Shown here: piece after piece, positions 17,286 through 24,887 of the stretch
How the letters are laid out: every line of letters starts with the position of its first letter
Numbering within the stretch: position 1 is the stretch's first letter
From: Tunturibacter gelidoferens
Lineage (GTDB): Bacteria > Acidobacteriota > Terriglobia > Terriglobales > Acidobacteriaceae
Length of the DNA stretch: 64,000 nucleotides
NCBI RefSeq assembly: GCF_040358255.1
Contig: NZ_CP132938.1
Span: forward strand, 3,472,001 to 3,536,000
Direction: 5' to 3'
The notes under the pieces: generated by a model
What the model was told of the DNA's origin: nothing
Database searches by the model: none
The model's input: the letters and a program-made list of their open reading frames with translations, nothing else
Position numbers and translations under genes: made by a program

Positions 17286-17849
17286 CTAGTGGCCGGCGAC
17301 GTCGGCGGGGAAGATGCGGATGTCTTCTACTCCGCGGTAGCGCTCGGCGTAGTCCATGCCGTAGCCGATGACGAATTTGTTGGGGATCTTGAAGGCTACG
17401 TAGTCGGCTTCGATGGGGACGAGGCGGCGCTCGGGTTTGTCGAGGCAGGATGCAATTTTTAGGGATGCGGGTTTGTGTTGCAGCATGAGGCCGCGGAGGT
17501 AGCTGAGGGTGAGGCCGGTGTCGAGGATGTCTTCGACGATAATGACGTGCTTGCCTTCGATGGGATTGTCGATGTCCTTGATGAGCTTGACGGCGCCGGA
17601 GGAGACGCGGGCGCGGCCGTAGCTGGAGACGGCGACGAAGTCGAAGGTGTTGTCGACCTGAATGGCGCGGGCGAGATCGGCGAGGAAGATGGCTGCGCCT
17701 TTGAGTACGCCGATGAGGACGATGGATTGGCCTTTGTAGTCGGCTGAGATCTGGGCTCCAATTTCGCGGGTGCGGTCGGCGATCTGTTGTTTGGTGAAGA
17801 GAATCTCCATCTCTGCGGCGGGGGGAAAGACGGGCGTGCTGGTGGACAT
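17286..17849 (-). CDS. hpt: Hypoxanthine phosphoribosyltransferase
   Basis: Purine salvage: converts hypoxanthine (and guanine) plus PRPP to IMP/GMP. 187 residues, type I phosphoribosyltransferase fold. The PRPP-binding motif is VIIVEDILDTGLTL. The purine-specificity region is KIPNKFVIGYGMDYAERYR, and LIGVLKGAAIFLADL precedes the flexible loop (SYGRARVSSG). Homologues often begin at the internal Met (MEILFTKQQI, residue 14), so the first 13 residues are uncertain. It is divergent from lgt with 65 bp between them. Confidence 0.95.
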   Translation of the reverse strand: MSTSTPVFPPAAEMEILFTKQQIADRTREIGAQISADYKGQSIVLIGVLKGAAIFLADLARAIQVDNTFDFVAVSSYGRARVSSGAVKLIKDIDNPIEGKHVIIVEDILDTGLTLSYLRGLMLQHKPASLKIASCLDKPERRLVPIEADYVAFKIPNKFVIGYGMDYAERYRGVEDIRIFPADVAGH

Positions 17850-17914
17850 AAAGGATAGGCTAACCCGAGTAGGGGGCTAAGGCAAAGGCCGCTATACTTT
17901 ATAGAGCGAGGATT

Positions 17915-18787
17915 ATGTTTCCCTATATCGATATTGGCCCGATTCATCTGGGTACCTTTGGGTTGTTGTTGTGGCTGGCGGCGGTGGCGGCGACGGTGGT
18001 GCTGCACAAGAACTTTGTTCGGAACGGTGTGGATGCCGATGCGCTGAACGTGGTGGCGTTGGTGGTGATCGCTGGAGTGCTGGGTGCGAAGGCGTGGCAT
18101 GAGCTGCAAAATCCGGCTGATCTTTATGCGGCGTACCGGCAGATTATCGCTCCGGGATGGCATCGGCCATTTGCCGTGGCGATGGATTTTCTGCACTGGT
18201 TTCAGGCTGGGTTTGCGTGGTTTGGCGGAATGCTAGCCGGGATTGCGATGCTGATGTGGCAGGGCAGGATGGCGAGATTCAAGGGGGCTCTGGAAGGCAC
18301 TCAAGGCGCGGTGGTGGGACCCCTGCGAATGCTCGATTTGGCGGCTCCGGCAGCTGCGATAGGGTATGGCGTGGGACGGATCGGCTGTCTGCTATCAGGC
18401 GATGGGGACTACGGAATCAATACGACTCTGCCGTGGGGAGTACATATGGCGAAGAATGCGCTGGTGCTGCCGACTCCTCCTGATGCGCTGGTGCAGCCTA
18501 CGCCTGTGTATGAACTGATTTTCTCGTTGGTGTTGGCGTGGTGGTTGTGGCGGCGTGGCACGAAGAACCTGTCGGTGGGTACGATCACGGGCGAATATCT
18601 CGTGTTCAGCGGAATCGGGCGGTTTCTGGTGGAGTTTGTGCGAGTGAACCCTCGACTGTATTGGGGTATGAGCAATGCTCAGGTGGCGGCGCTGGGATCG
18701 GTCGTGGTGGGATTTGTGCTCATCGGAGTCGCGAAAGCAAAAAAAGTGCAGTGGGCTCCTGAGCTTGCTGCTGATCCTCGAACCTGA
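17915..18787 (+). CDS. lgt: Prolipoprotein diacylglyceryl transferase
   Basis: Inner-membrane enzyme that moves diacylglycerol from phosphatidylglycerol to the lipobox Cys of prolipoproteins. 290 residues with about seven hydrophobic segments. The Lgt signature appears as YGVGRIGCLLSGDGDYG (canonical GRIGNFxNxExxG, here Asn replaced by Cys). The N-terminal MFPYIDIGPIHLGTFGLLLW and the late FSGIGRFLVEFVRVNPRLYW are also typical. A -10-like TATACT at 17893-17898 lies 17 nt before the ATG, implying a very short leader. An R1 repeat follows. lspA, the next enzyme of lipoprotein maturation, is at 34.2 kb. Confidence 0.94.
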   Translation: MFPYIDIGPIHLGTFGLLLWLAAVAATVVLHKNFVRNGVDADALNVVALVVIAGVLGAKAWHELQNPADLYAAYRQIIAPGWHRPFAVAMDFLHWFQAGFAWFGGMLAGIAMLMWQGRMARFKGALEGTQGAVVGPLRMLDLAAPAAAIGYGVGRIGCLLSGDGDYGINTTLPWGVHMAKNALVLPTPPDALVQPTPVYELIFSLVLAWWLWRRGTKNLSVGTITGEYLVFSGIGRFLVEFVRVNPRLYWGMSNAQVAALGSVVVGFVLIGVAKAKKVQWAPELAADPRT

Positions 18788-18824
18788 TGAGAGAGCGAGA
18801 CGGTGAGTTCGTAGGGGATTGGGT

Positions 18825-18933
18825 CCTGCCGGACGGGCTCGCTGCGCGCGAGGCGGTCACTTCGTGACTTGTATACCGCTTCGCCTGGTCCTCCCGGTGG
18901 TCGGAATTTTGATTGGGTGAGCGGGAGGACCAG
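18825..18933 (+). repeat. Interspersed palindromic repeat R1, copy b
   Basis: Begins CCTGCCGGACGGGCTCGCTG, then GCGGTCACTTCGTGAC and TTGTATACCGCTTCG. It ends in a 12-bp inverted repeat CTGGTCCTCCCG (18885-18896) / CGGGAGGACCAG (18922-18933). It lies between two converging genes and could act as a transcription stop for both. Confidence 0.85.
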
Positions 18934-18943
18934 CTTAGGGTGT

Positions 18944-19678
18944 TTAGGGTTTGTCGCGGGCCATCTCTTCGCGGAGGGGTGGTTGGGGGGCGGCGAAGAA
19001 GGCGGTAGAGATGAGGCCGCCCAGGATCGCTCCCAGGATTGGCGCTACCCAGAAGAGCCAGAGCTGGCCTAGCGCCCAGCCGCCGACGAAGATGGCGGGG
19101 CCAGTGCTGCGGGCGGGATTGACCGAGGTGTTGGTGACGGGAATGCTGATAAGGTGGATCAGCGTGAGGCAGAGGCCGATGGCGATGGGGGCGAAGCCTT
19201 TGGGGGCGCGCTCGTCGGTGGCTCCGAGGATGACGAGAAGGAAGAAGGCGGTGAGGACGACCTCGGCTACGAAGCAGGCTAGGAGGGAGTAACCGCCGGG
19301 GGAGTGGTCGGCGTAGCCGTTAGAGGCGAAGCCCGCTGCTAAGGAAAAGCCGGCCTTGCCGCTGGCGATGAGGTAGAGGACGCCGGAGCCGGCGATGGCT
19401 CCGAGGACCTGCGCGATGATGTAGGGCAGGAGCTCCGAGGGGGCGAAGCGTTTGCCGACGACCAGGCCGATCGAAACTGCGGGGTTCAGGTGGCAGCCGG
19501 AGACGTGGCCGATGGCGAAGGCCATGGTGAGGACGGTGAGACCGAAGGCCAGGGCTACGCCGACGAAGCCGATTCCCAGGTTGGGGAACGCTGCAGCGAG
19601 GACGGCGCTGCCGCAGCCGCCGAAGACAAGCCAGAAGGTACCGAAGAACTCCGCTGCTGCGCGTTTCGAGAGATCCAT
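18944..19678 (-). CDS. aqpZ: Aquaporin Z-type water channel
   Basis: A 244-residue MIP-family channel with six membrane spans. Both pore motifs are intact: [10 protein letters not shown] in the first half and [17 protein letters not shown] in the second. The start ([29 protein letters not shown]) is typical of AqpZ. Selectivity-filter neighbourhoods (His in the second half, Arg after NPA) favour a water channel over a glycerol facilitator, though this was judged by eye. It stands alone; R1 copy b separates it from lgt. Confidence 0.94.
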   Translation of the reverse strand: MDLSKRAAAEFFGTFWLVFGGCGSAVLAAAFPNLGIGFVGVALAFGLTVLTMAFAIGHVSGCHLNPAVSIGLVVGKRFAPSELLPYIIAQVLGAIAGSGVLYLIASGKAGFSLAAGFASNGYADHSPGGYSLLACFVAEVVLTAFFLLVILGATDERAPKGFAPIAIGLCLTLIHLISIPVTNTSVNPARSTGPAIFVGGWALGQLWLFWVAPILGAILGGLISTAFFAAPQPPLREEMARDKP

Positions 19679-19900
19679 AAGGGGTTACCTGCTCTTTCTC
19701 TTGATCTGAATTTTTCGCTGACCGGAAAAGATAATTGGATGATGGGCCCGTGCGACTGGTGGAGCTGGCGGTGCGACAAGATTCGGTGATTCATGCTCTT
19801 CCGATGGCGGGAAGGCTGGTGTTTTGCGTAGCGGAATCGTAGCACGGGATTTTGTCCCTGCGCGTGAAATTTTAGCTTGGAGGGATTGCAGTGGAAGGAT

Positions 19901-20662
19901 TTAGAGGCGCTTGAGATAGGCTTTGGCGGCTTCGAGCTCGGGGAAGAGGCGCTCTTCGGCCTGGAACTCGCGGGAGTGGACGCAGCGGCGGCCGGCTTTG
20001 ACGCGGACGGGATGCTTGAGGTGGAGCATCTCGTGGTAGAGGAGGTACTCGATGGCGCAGCGGGGTGTGTCGGGGCGGTCGAAGACGCGACTGACGACGA
20101 TGGTGTTGTGGGCGGCGTCGTAGTGGCCCAGCATGCGGCGGGCGTGGTGAGCAGACCAGGTGAGGGTTGGGCGGCCAAGAAGGCCGTGGAAGAAGCGGGT
20201 GTTGAGGGACTCGAAGACCTCGTTGAGGTCGTAGTGATGGCCGGAGGGGGTGGAGAGGCGCTTGCGGCCGCGAGTCTGGCGGATGTGTTCGGCCTGGCGC
20301 GAGATGGCTTCGGAGGAGACGTGGCGACGGTAGCGGTCGGCGTGGGTGGGGGCGATGGGCTTCTTGTAGAGCTTGGCGAGGAGGATGTGCGCGATGGCGT
20401 GGTGGATAGAGTCGGGCGCAGACTCGAGGAGGTCGGAGAGGCGGACGTGGAGACGGCCTTCGCGCAGACGGATGGTGGTGTTGAGGGAGGTGAAGCGGCG
20501 GAAGCGGATATCGAGCGGGGGAATGGGAGCGCGGGGGCGGAGTTCGCGGTACTGCTCTTCGAAGACGGCAACGAGCGAGGTGGGGGCGGTGGACTTCGAT
20601 TTTGCGGTGCGGGGTTTTCTGGGGAGGCGGGGTTTGAGAGGCGTCGCGAGGGATTGGTGAAT
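19901..20662 (-). CDS. SprT-like zinc metalloprotease-fold protein with non-standard start
   Basis: The frame encodes a SprT-like domain: PPLDIRFRRFTSLNTTIRLR, the core TLTWSAHHARRMLGHYD, NTIVVSRVFDRPDTP, and the zinc motif YLLYHEMLHLKHPV (HExxH). The minus-strand frame is open from 20839 to the stop at 19901 (313 codons) but has no ATG, GTG or TTG before the internal Met at 20134. That Met would delete most of the domain. I used an ATT at 20660-20662 as a possible start (about 253 aa); CTG codons at 20711-20713 and 20723-20725 are alternatives. The reach of the homology shows translation must begin upstream of about 20590. Role unknown; SprT relatives cleave DNA-protein crosslinks in eukaryotes. 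Confidence 0.75.
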   Translation of the reverse strand: MHQSLATPLKPRLPRKPRTAKSKSTAPTSLVAVFEEQYRELRPRAPIPPLDIRFRRFTSLNTTIRLREGRLHVRLSDLLESAPDSIHHAIAHILLAKLYKKPIAPTHADRYRRHVSSEAISRQAEHIRQTRGRKRLSTPSGHHYDLNEVFESLNTRFFHGLLGRPTLTWSAHHARRMLGHYDAAHNTIVVSRVFDRPDTPRCAIEYLLYHEMLHLKHPVRVKAGRRCVHSREFQAEERLFPELEAAKAYLKRL

Positions 20663-20905
20663 CTCGTGTGCGGGGAAGAGTGACGGAGTTGCGGACGAAG
20701 AGAAGATCTGCAGGAACTGTCGCAGGGGTGAGGGGCCGGGATGCTTCGGTGGGTTCAGGGCTTGTCCTTTGTGTGGAGAGAGTGCGCAGGCAACTCCATA
20801 CAGAACGATTGTATAAGCACCAGTCGAAGAACGAAACGCTCAACTTGGATTTGCACAGATGAGAGGGATTAATGAACAAACAAAGGCAAGAGCACGGACC
20901 AAATA

Positions 20906-20967
20906 CAGGGATCCTTCGACTGCGTGGCTCACACAGTGCTGTGAGCCACTTCGCTCAGGATGACGGC
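20906..20967 (+). repeat. Interspersed repeat R2, copy with inserted hairpin
   Basis: GGGATCCTTCGACTGCG, a 9-bp stem TGGCTCACA/TGTGAGCCA with loop CAGTGC (20925-20948), then CTTCGCTCAGGATGACGGCG. It lies 20 nt downstream of the DyP peroxidase stop and may serve as its terminator or mRNA end. Confidence 0.8.
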
Positions 20968-20986
20968 GCAACCGGTGGAGTGCGGG

Positions 20987-22372
20987 CTAGCGTGGATCGA
21001 CGAGGCCCATGCCGATCATTCCGAGCGCGGTGATGCTGGGGAGAAAGAAGTAGTCGCCGCCGCGTAGCTCTACGAAGTTGGGTAGGTCGCTGCAGACGAA
21101 GGGAGGGTTGGTTGGGGTGGTATCTCCCTGCACGAAAAATCTGCCGTGGCCGGTGTGATTACCCATGAGCATATCTTTCTCGTTGCCGAGGCGGGCGTCG
21201 TTGCCGTAGTTGATCCACTGCTGCTGGACGAACTCGAACTGTCGCGAGATGTTCGCGTTGAGGGCGATGAAGATTACGCCGCGTTCTTCGTTGTCGTTGA
21301 CGGGCTGATCTTCGGGGGTCCATGTTCCGTAGGGAAGGCCGCGACGGGTGATGCGGCGGCGATTGATGAGCTTGCCGTCGAAGCCGAAGGCGTCGCGCGG
21401 ATTGACACGTCGCACATGCGCTCCCATTGGGCAGCGGGTGCCTGCGGGGTCTGCGGCGAAGGTGAAGTTCGTGCTGCGGGCGGGGTCCTGAGTGATGGAT
21501 TGGTCCTGGGTATCCGGAGAGAGTTCGATGGGCGTGCCGTCTCGCCAGCGGCCGATGAATTTTGCTGCGAGTTTTTCTTTGCCTCCGGCGTAGAGAGCGG
21601 CGTGCTCATCGAGGTAGGCGCGGAAGGTCGCGAGGTTCTGATGGAGCTTGCGGTAGACCATGAAGGTTCCGTTGCTGGCGAGGATGTGGGGGACGGGTGC
21701 TACGGGGAGTTCGCCCGCTTCGTCGGCGTAGCCAAGGAGTAGCTCGCCTGTAGCGAGAGGGGCCCATGCGCCATTTTGTGTCAGCTTGCCCTGGCCGGGC
21801 TGGGAGCTGCGCTCGACGCCGAGATAGTCGGGATTGCCGAATCCGTCTGTGTAACCGAAGTGCTCTTTGGTGGTGGAGACGCCGTTGACGACCAGCGAGG
21901 CTGCGTCCTGCGCGTCGAGGAGGATGGCACCGTTGGTCTCGCGCATCACGTTGAGCATGTCGGCGCAGCGGGCGTTGAGGGCTTCGGGGGACGATGCGTT
22001 GACCCCGAGCCATGCGTGGACACGATCGTCGCGCCAGAGTTCGTCCCAGGAGTCGGGAGAGTTGCGCCCGGTGTCTCCGAGGATGGCAGCGCGTTTCTTC
22101 ATGCCTTGCTGGAACTCGACGGGAAAGCTGAGGAGGGTGGCATCGGGTAGTTCGAGAGCGGAGAGGCCGCGGTGGGTGAAGGCGACGTTGACTGTGCTCG
22201 GAGGTTTGCCGGCGTCCCAGCGCTGGCCGGTGGTGACTTCGCGCATGAGGCGGTGAATGAAGGTGGCAGCACGGCCCGCGTCTTCGAAGTGCAGGAAGAG
22301 ATATCGCGCGAAGGGCATGTTGTAGCCGCGGAGGACGAAGCCCTGGATATCGGTTTCGTTGAGTTTACTCAT
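20987..22372 (-). CDS. DyP-type heme peroxidase
   Basis: 461 residues. Dye-decolorising peroxidases oxidise bulky substrates with H2O2 through a b-type heme. The GxxDG motif is seen as EHFGYTDGFGNPDYLG near residue 172. The proximal heme His lies in PMGAHVRRVNPRDAFGF, and a distal Arg is likely within RRRITRRGLPYG. NANISRQFEFVQQQWINYGN is the conserved late motif of the class C/D type. There is no Tat or Sec signal, so it is probably cytoplasmic. Its start overlaps the stop of the upstream unknown gene by 8 nt; two paralogous unknown proteins precede it in what looks like one operon. The substrate is unknown. Confidence 0.92.
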   Translation of the reverse strand: MSKLNETDIQGFVLRGYNMPFARYLFLHFEDAGRAATFIHRLMREVTTGQRWDAGKPPSTVNVAFTHRGLSALELPDATLLSFPVEFQQGMKKRAAILGDTGRNSPDSWDELWRDDRVHAWLGVNASSPEALNARCADMLNVMRETNGAILLDAQDAASLVVNGVSTTKEHFGYTDGFGNPDYLGVERSSQPGQGKLTQNGAWAPLATGELLLGYADEAGELPVAPVPHILASNGTFMVYRKLHQNLATFRAYLDEHAALYAGGKEKLAAKFIGRWRDGTPIELSPDTQDQSITQDPARSTNFTFAADPAGTRCPMGAHVRRVNPRDAFGFDGKLINRRRITRRGLPYGTWTPEDQPVNDNEERGVIFIALNANISRQFEFVQQQWINYGNDARLGNEKDMLMGNHTGHGRFFVQGDTTPTNPPFVCSDLPNFVELRGGDYFFLPSITALGMIGMGLVDPR

Positions 22373-22997
22373 TGCGGCCTCCGGTCTTGATGTCCCGGTC
22401 GGGAGCCATTGCGCCTGGCTTTTGAACGGGCATGGCTTTGAGGTCGGCGAGGAGTTGATTGAAGTCTGATTGGAGGAGTGCGGGCTCGGCGCCCTGATGG
22501 TTCGCGATGAAGTCTGCGACGGCGTGTTGAGTTTGCAAGGCCCGGAGGGTTTCGGGAACTGATTTGTCGTTGACTGCGGCGAAGAAAAAAGTTGTTTCGA
22601 TCTGGCAGGACTTCATGTAGTCGAGGAAGGCTTGTAGATTCGCTGCACCGGGGTAGCCGACGCAGTGACTCCAGATGGCGTCGAGGTGCTGGGGGATGCT
22701 GGTGGCGAGGCCGGTGAGATAGCTGGTGAGGTTGCCGTCGCAGTTAGATTCGAAGATGAGGTACTTCGACTTGAGGTGCTCCTCGCAGGCGGGCATGCCG
22801 ACGTAGATGACATCGTCCATGACGACGAGACGGGCGAGGTGAGTTGCGGGTGCGAGTGCGAAGGGACTTCTTTCGTCGGTGGGAAGTTTGGCGAGGTAGT
22901 TTCGGATTTGCAGGTCGTGAGAGGGCGTTGCCTTTTCGTCGTCAATGATGGGCGAAAGGATCGTGAGTCCGTAGACTTTGCCGTTCTGGTTGGGCAT
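22365..22997 (-). CDS. DyP-linked protein of unknown function, paralogue 1
   Basis: 210 residues, no signal peptide. It shares an ordered set of motifs with the next gene: N-x-GKVY at the start, LARLVVMDD, then KYLIFESNCDGNLTSYLTGL, LDAIWSHCVGYPG, FLDYMKSCQIETTFFFAAV and LRALQT. Alternating strands and helices suggest a ferredoxin-like alpha+beta fold, as in the DyP/chlorite dismutase superfamily, but this is an inference. It overlaps the DyP start by 8 nt and follows its paralogue by 23 nt, so all three are likely co-transcribed and coupled. I do not recognise a named family. Confidence 0.75.
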   Translation of the reverse strand: MPNQNGKVYGLTILSPIIDDEKATPSHDLQIRNYLAKLPTDERSPFALAPATHLARLVVMDDVIYVGMPACEEHLKSKYLIFESNCDGNLTSYLTGLATSIPQHLDAIWSHCVGYPGAANLQAFLDYMKSCQIETTFFFAAVNDKSVPETLRALQTQHAVADFIANHQGAEPALLQSDFNQLLADLKAMPVQKPGAMAPDRDIKTGGRNE

Positions 22998-23020
22998 GGA
23001 TGCTTGCTCTCGCTGTTTTG

Positions 23021-23617
23021 TTATGAGACGACCGGCGCTTCGCCCGTATTTCCGAGATGTGCCTGTACCTGAAGGACGAAGCGGAGGTAGGCGTCGGCGA
23101 ACTGTTGTGGGGTGGAAGTTTGTGCCTGGGCGGCTAGTTGATCGAGAGACGATTGGACGATGTGAGCGGCCTTGAGATCGTTGGCGGTGGCGTAGGGATA
23201 GGCGGTGTAGTAGTAGTCGGTGTCGAACTGGACTTGCGCTATGTATTCCTTGAAGGGTGTGACGGGGACTGAGCCGGGAAACTTCTCGCTCCAGCGCCAG
23301 ATGAGATTTAGTCCGCGACTAAGCACAGAGGAGAAAGCGTCGATGTACTGGTTCCAGGTGCCGTTGAAGTTGCTGAAGAAGAGCAGGTAGTCGTATTGAA
23401 GATCTTCCTGTGCTTGTCCGTTTCCGAGGAATGGAAATCGACGGCGCGGGACGATGACCCAACGAGCGAACTCAATGAAGGAGAGGTTGATAAGGTCCTT
23501 CTGCTGGGATTTGATATTCCAGAGAATGAAGAAGAGCAGGCGCAGTATCCACGTCTTCCATGGCTTCATGGGAGTGACGACGTTCATTGCGTAGACTTTG
23601 CCGTTGATGTTGCTCAT
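23021..23617 (-). CDS. DyP-linked protein of unknown function, paralogue 2
   Basis: 198 residues, first gene of the three-gene DyP cassette. Shared motifs with paralogue 1: NINGKVY, FARWVIVPRRRF, YDYLLFFSNFNGTWNQYIDA, LNLIWRWSEKFPG, FKEYIAQVQFDTDYYYTAY and LKAAHIVQSS. Unlike paralogue 1 it has a hydrophobic Trp-rich helix at about residues 20-36 (WKTWILRLLFFILWNI), which could anchor it to the membrane. Function unknown. The pairing of two divergent copies with one peroxidase suggests a heteromeric partner for it or for its substrate. Confidence 0.75.
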   Translation of the reverse strand: MSNINGKVYAMNVVTPMKPWKTWILRLLFFILWNIKSQQKDLINLSFIEFARWVIVPRRRFPFLGNGQAQEDLQYDYLLFFSNFNGTWNQYIDAFSSVLSRGLNLIWRWSEKFPGSVPVTPFKEYIAQVQFDTDYYYTAYPYATANDLKAAHIVQSSLDQLAAQAQTSTPQQFADAYLRFVLQVQAHLGNTGEAPVVS

Positions 23618-23840
23618 AGGGCTCCGATGCAGAGGGCGTCTTCGTTCGATGCATGGGCCCGGTCTCTTCTACAGCGCTACTCCAGAATGACTCGGCACTC
23701 GCAGGGGACAAGAAAGTCAGTGAATTATGCCAGAAAGACCACGCGACACACACGATATTTCTTGCTTGAGTGCAGTTGCGGAGGCTCCCGCGGGATAAGT
23801 GGTGCGGACGACCGGAGAGGAAGCCGAACAACACTGGTTG

Positions 23841-24377
23841 TCAGCGGGGCAGGTCGATGGGAGCGTTCTTGTTTTCTTTGGGCGGAGGATGCGCGAGGAA
23901 CCAGGCTTTTTGCTCTTCGATGAGTTGAGTGGCCTGGTCGTGGAGGTCGCGGACGGCTTCGAGGGCGAGTCGGCGGGAGACGTTGTAGGTTTCGTTATCG
24001 GGTGGGGACTTTAGATTAGAAGACCAGCGCTCGGTGGCGTCGACGAGCTTGGGAAGAGCTTTGCGGATGTCGCGGTGGCGAGGACCGTAGTCGTCGAGGT
24101 TGTCGTTGAGCTCGTCGGCGATGGCGGTGAACTCTTCGAGGAGATCGTGAGTGTCTTGTTCGCGGCCGGGTTTGCGCGGGCGGGCGAAGAGATCCTGGAT
24201 GGATTTGTTACGAGCGTCGAGGAGTTTGATGAAGACGAGAACGCGGTCGCTGGGGTAGTAGGCGACCTCTCGGAGCTGTTCGACTTCGCCCTCGGAGAGT
24301 GCGGTCTCGTTGCGCTGAGCGCGAAGGTGCGGAGCAAGGAAGAGCAGAAGGAGGACGAACGAGAGTCTGCGGGGCAT
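23841..24377 (-). CDS. Exported hypothetical protein, 178 aa
   Basis: A signal peptide (MPRRLSFVLLLLFLAPHLRAQ) is followed by a charged helical protein rich in Asp, Glu, Arg and Leu (EGEVEQLREVAYYPSDRVLV, DLLEEFTAIADELNDNLDDY, RRLALEAVRDLHDQATQLIE). The C-terminal tail PPPKENKNAPIDLP is proline-rich. It lies 20 nt downstream of another exported helical protein and the TPR gene on the same strand, suggesting an operon of three periplasmic proteins. No family recognised. It may be a structural or chaperone-like helical bundle. Confidence 0.75.
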   Translation of the reverse strand: MPRRLSFVLLLLFLAPHLRAQRNETALSEGEVEQLREVAYYPSDRVLVFIKLLDARNKSIQDLFARPRKPGREQDTHDLLEEFTAIADELNDNLDDYGPRHRDIRKALPKLVDATERWSSNLKSPPDNETYNVSRRLALEAVRDLHDQATQLIEEQKAWFLAHPPPKENKNAPIDLPR

Positions 24378-24397
24378 CGGTTCCTGGTGTTTGGTTC

Positions 24398-24862
24398 CTA
24401 GTGTTTGAAGACCTGAGCGAGAAGTTCGTCGTGGACCTGGTCGAGCTGCTTGAGGGTGGCTTGCAGCGTGTCACGATCTTCATTGGAGGCTTTATGGAGA
24501 TACTCCCCAAGACGGTAGGAGGTGTGATGCATCAACTCTTCGGCGTTCTTGAGGCGCTTGGAGTTATTGGCCATGTCCATGTGGATGAGCATCGCGTAGG
24601 CGTTGACCTTCTTGAGGGTCGCGGTCGCCTGATCGACGTCGCCGTTGAGCATCTGTTTGCCCGCGATCTCGGTCATGACGTGGACCAGTTCGGTGTAGAG
24701 GAAGCATTGATCGCGGGGATTGGCCTGCTGGGCGCGCAGCTCGAGCTGCATGAGGGCCTGGGCATTGGGAAGATTGTCGTCGACGGAGGCGGCTCGGGAG
24801 GTTGTTGGGAGCGATAGAAGCGGCAGAGAGAGAAGGAGAGCGAAACGAAGGATCGATTTCAT
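24398..24862 (-). CDS. Exported hypothetical helical protein, 154 aa
   Basis: Signal peptide MKSILRFALLLSLPLLSLPTTSRA, then about 130 residues of mostly helical sequence (NAQALMQLELRAQQANPRDQ, LVHVMTEIAGKQMLNGDVDQ, DTLQATLKQLDQVHDELLAQ). One Cys (DQCFLYTEL) is present. The architecture resembles a small helical repeat bundle. It sits 25 nt after the TPR gene and 20 nt before the next exported gene, so it is probably co-expressed and may interact with the TPR protein. Function unknown. Confidence 0.75.
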   Translation of the reverse strand: MKSILRFALLLSLPLLSLPTTSRAASVDDNLPNAQALMQLELRAQQANPRDQCFLYTELVHVMTEIAGKQMLNGDVDQATATLKKVNAYAMLIHMDMANNSKRLKNAEELMHHTSYRLGEYLHKASNEDRDTLQATLKQLDQVHDELLAQVFKH

Positions 24863-24887
24863 AACGCACCTCGAAGGGAGCGCTTGC

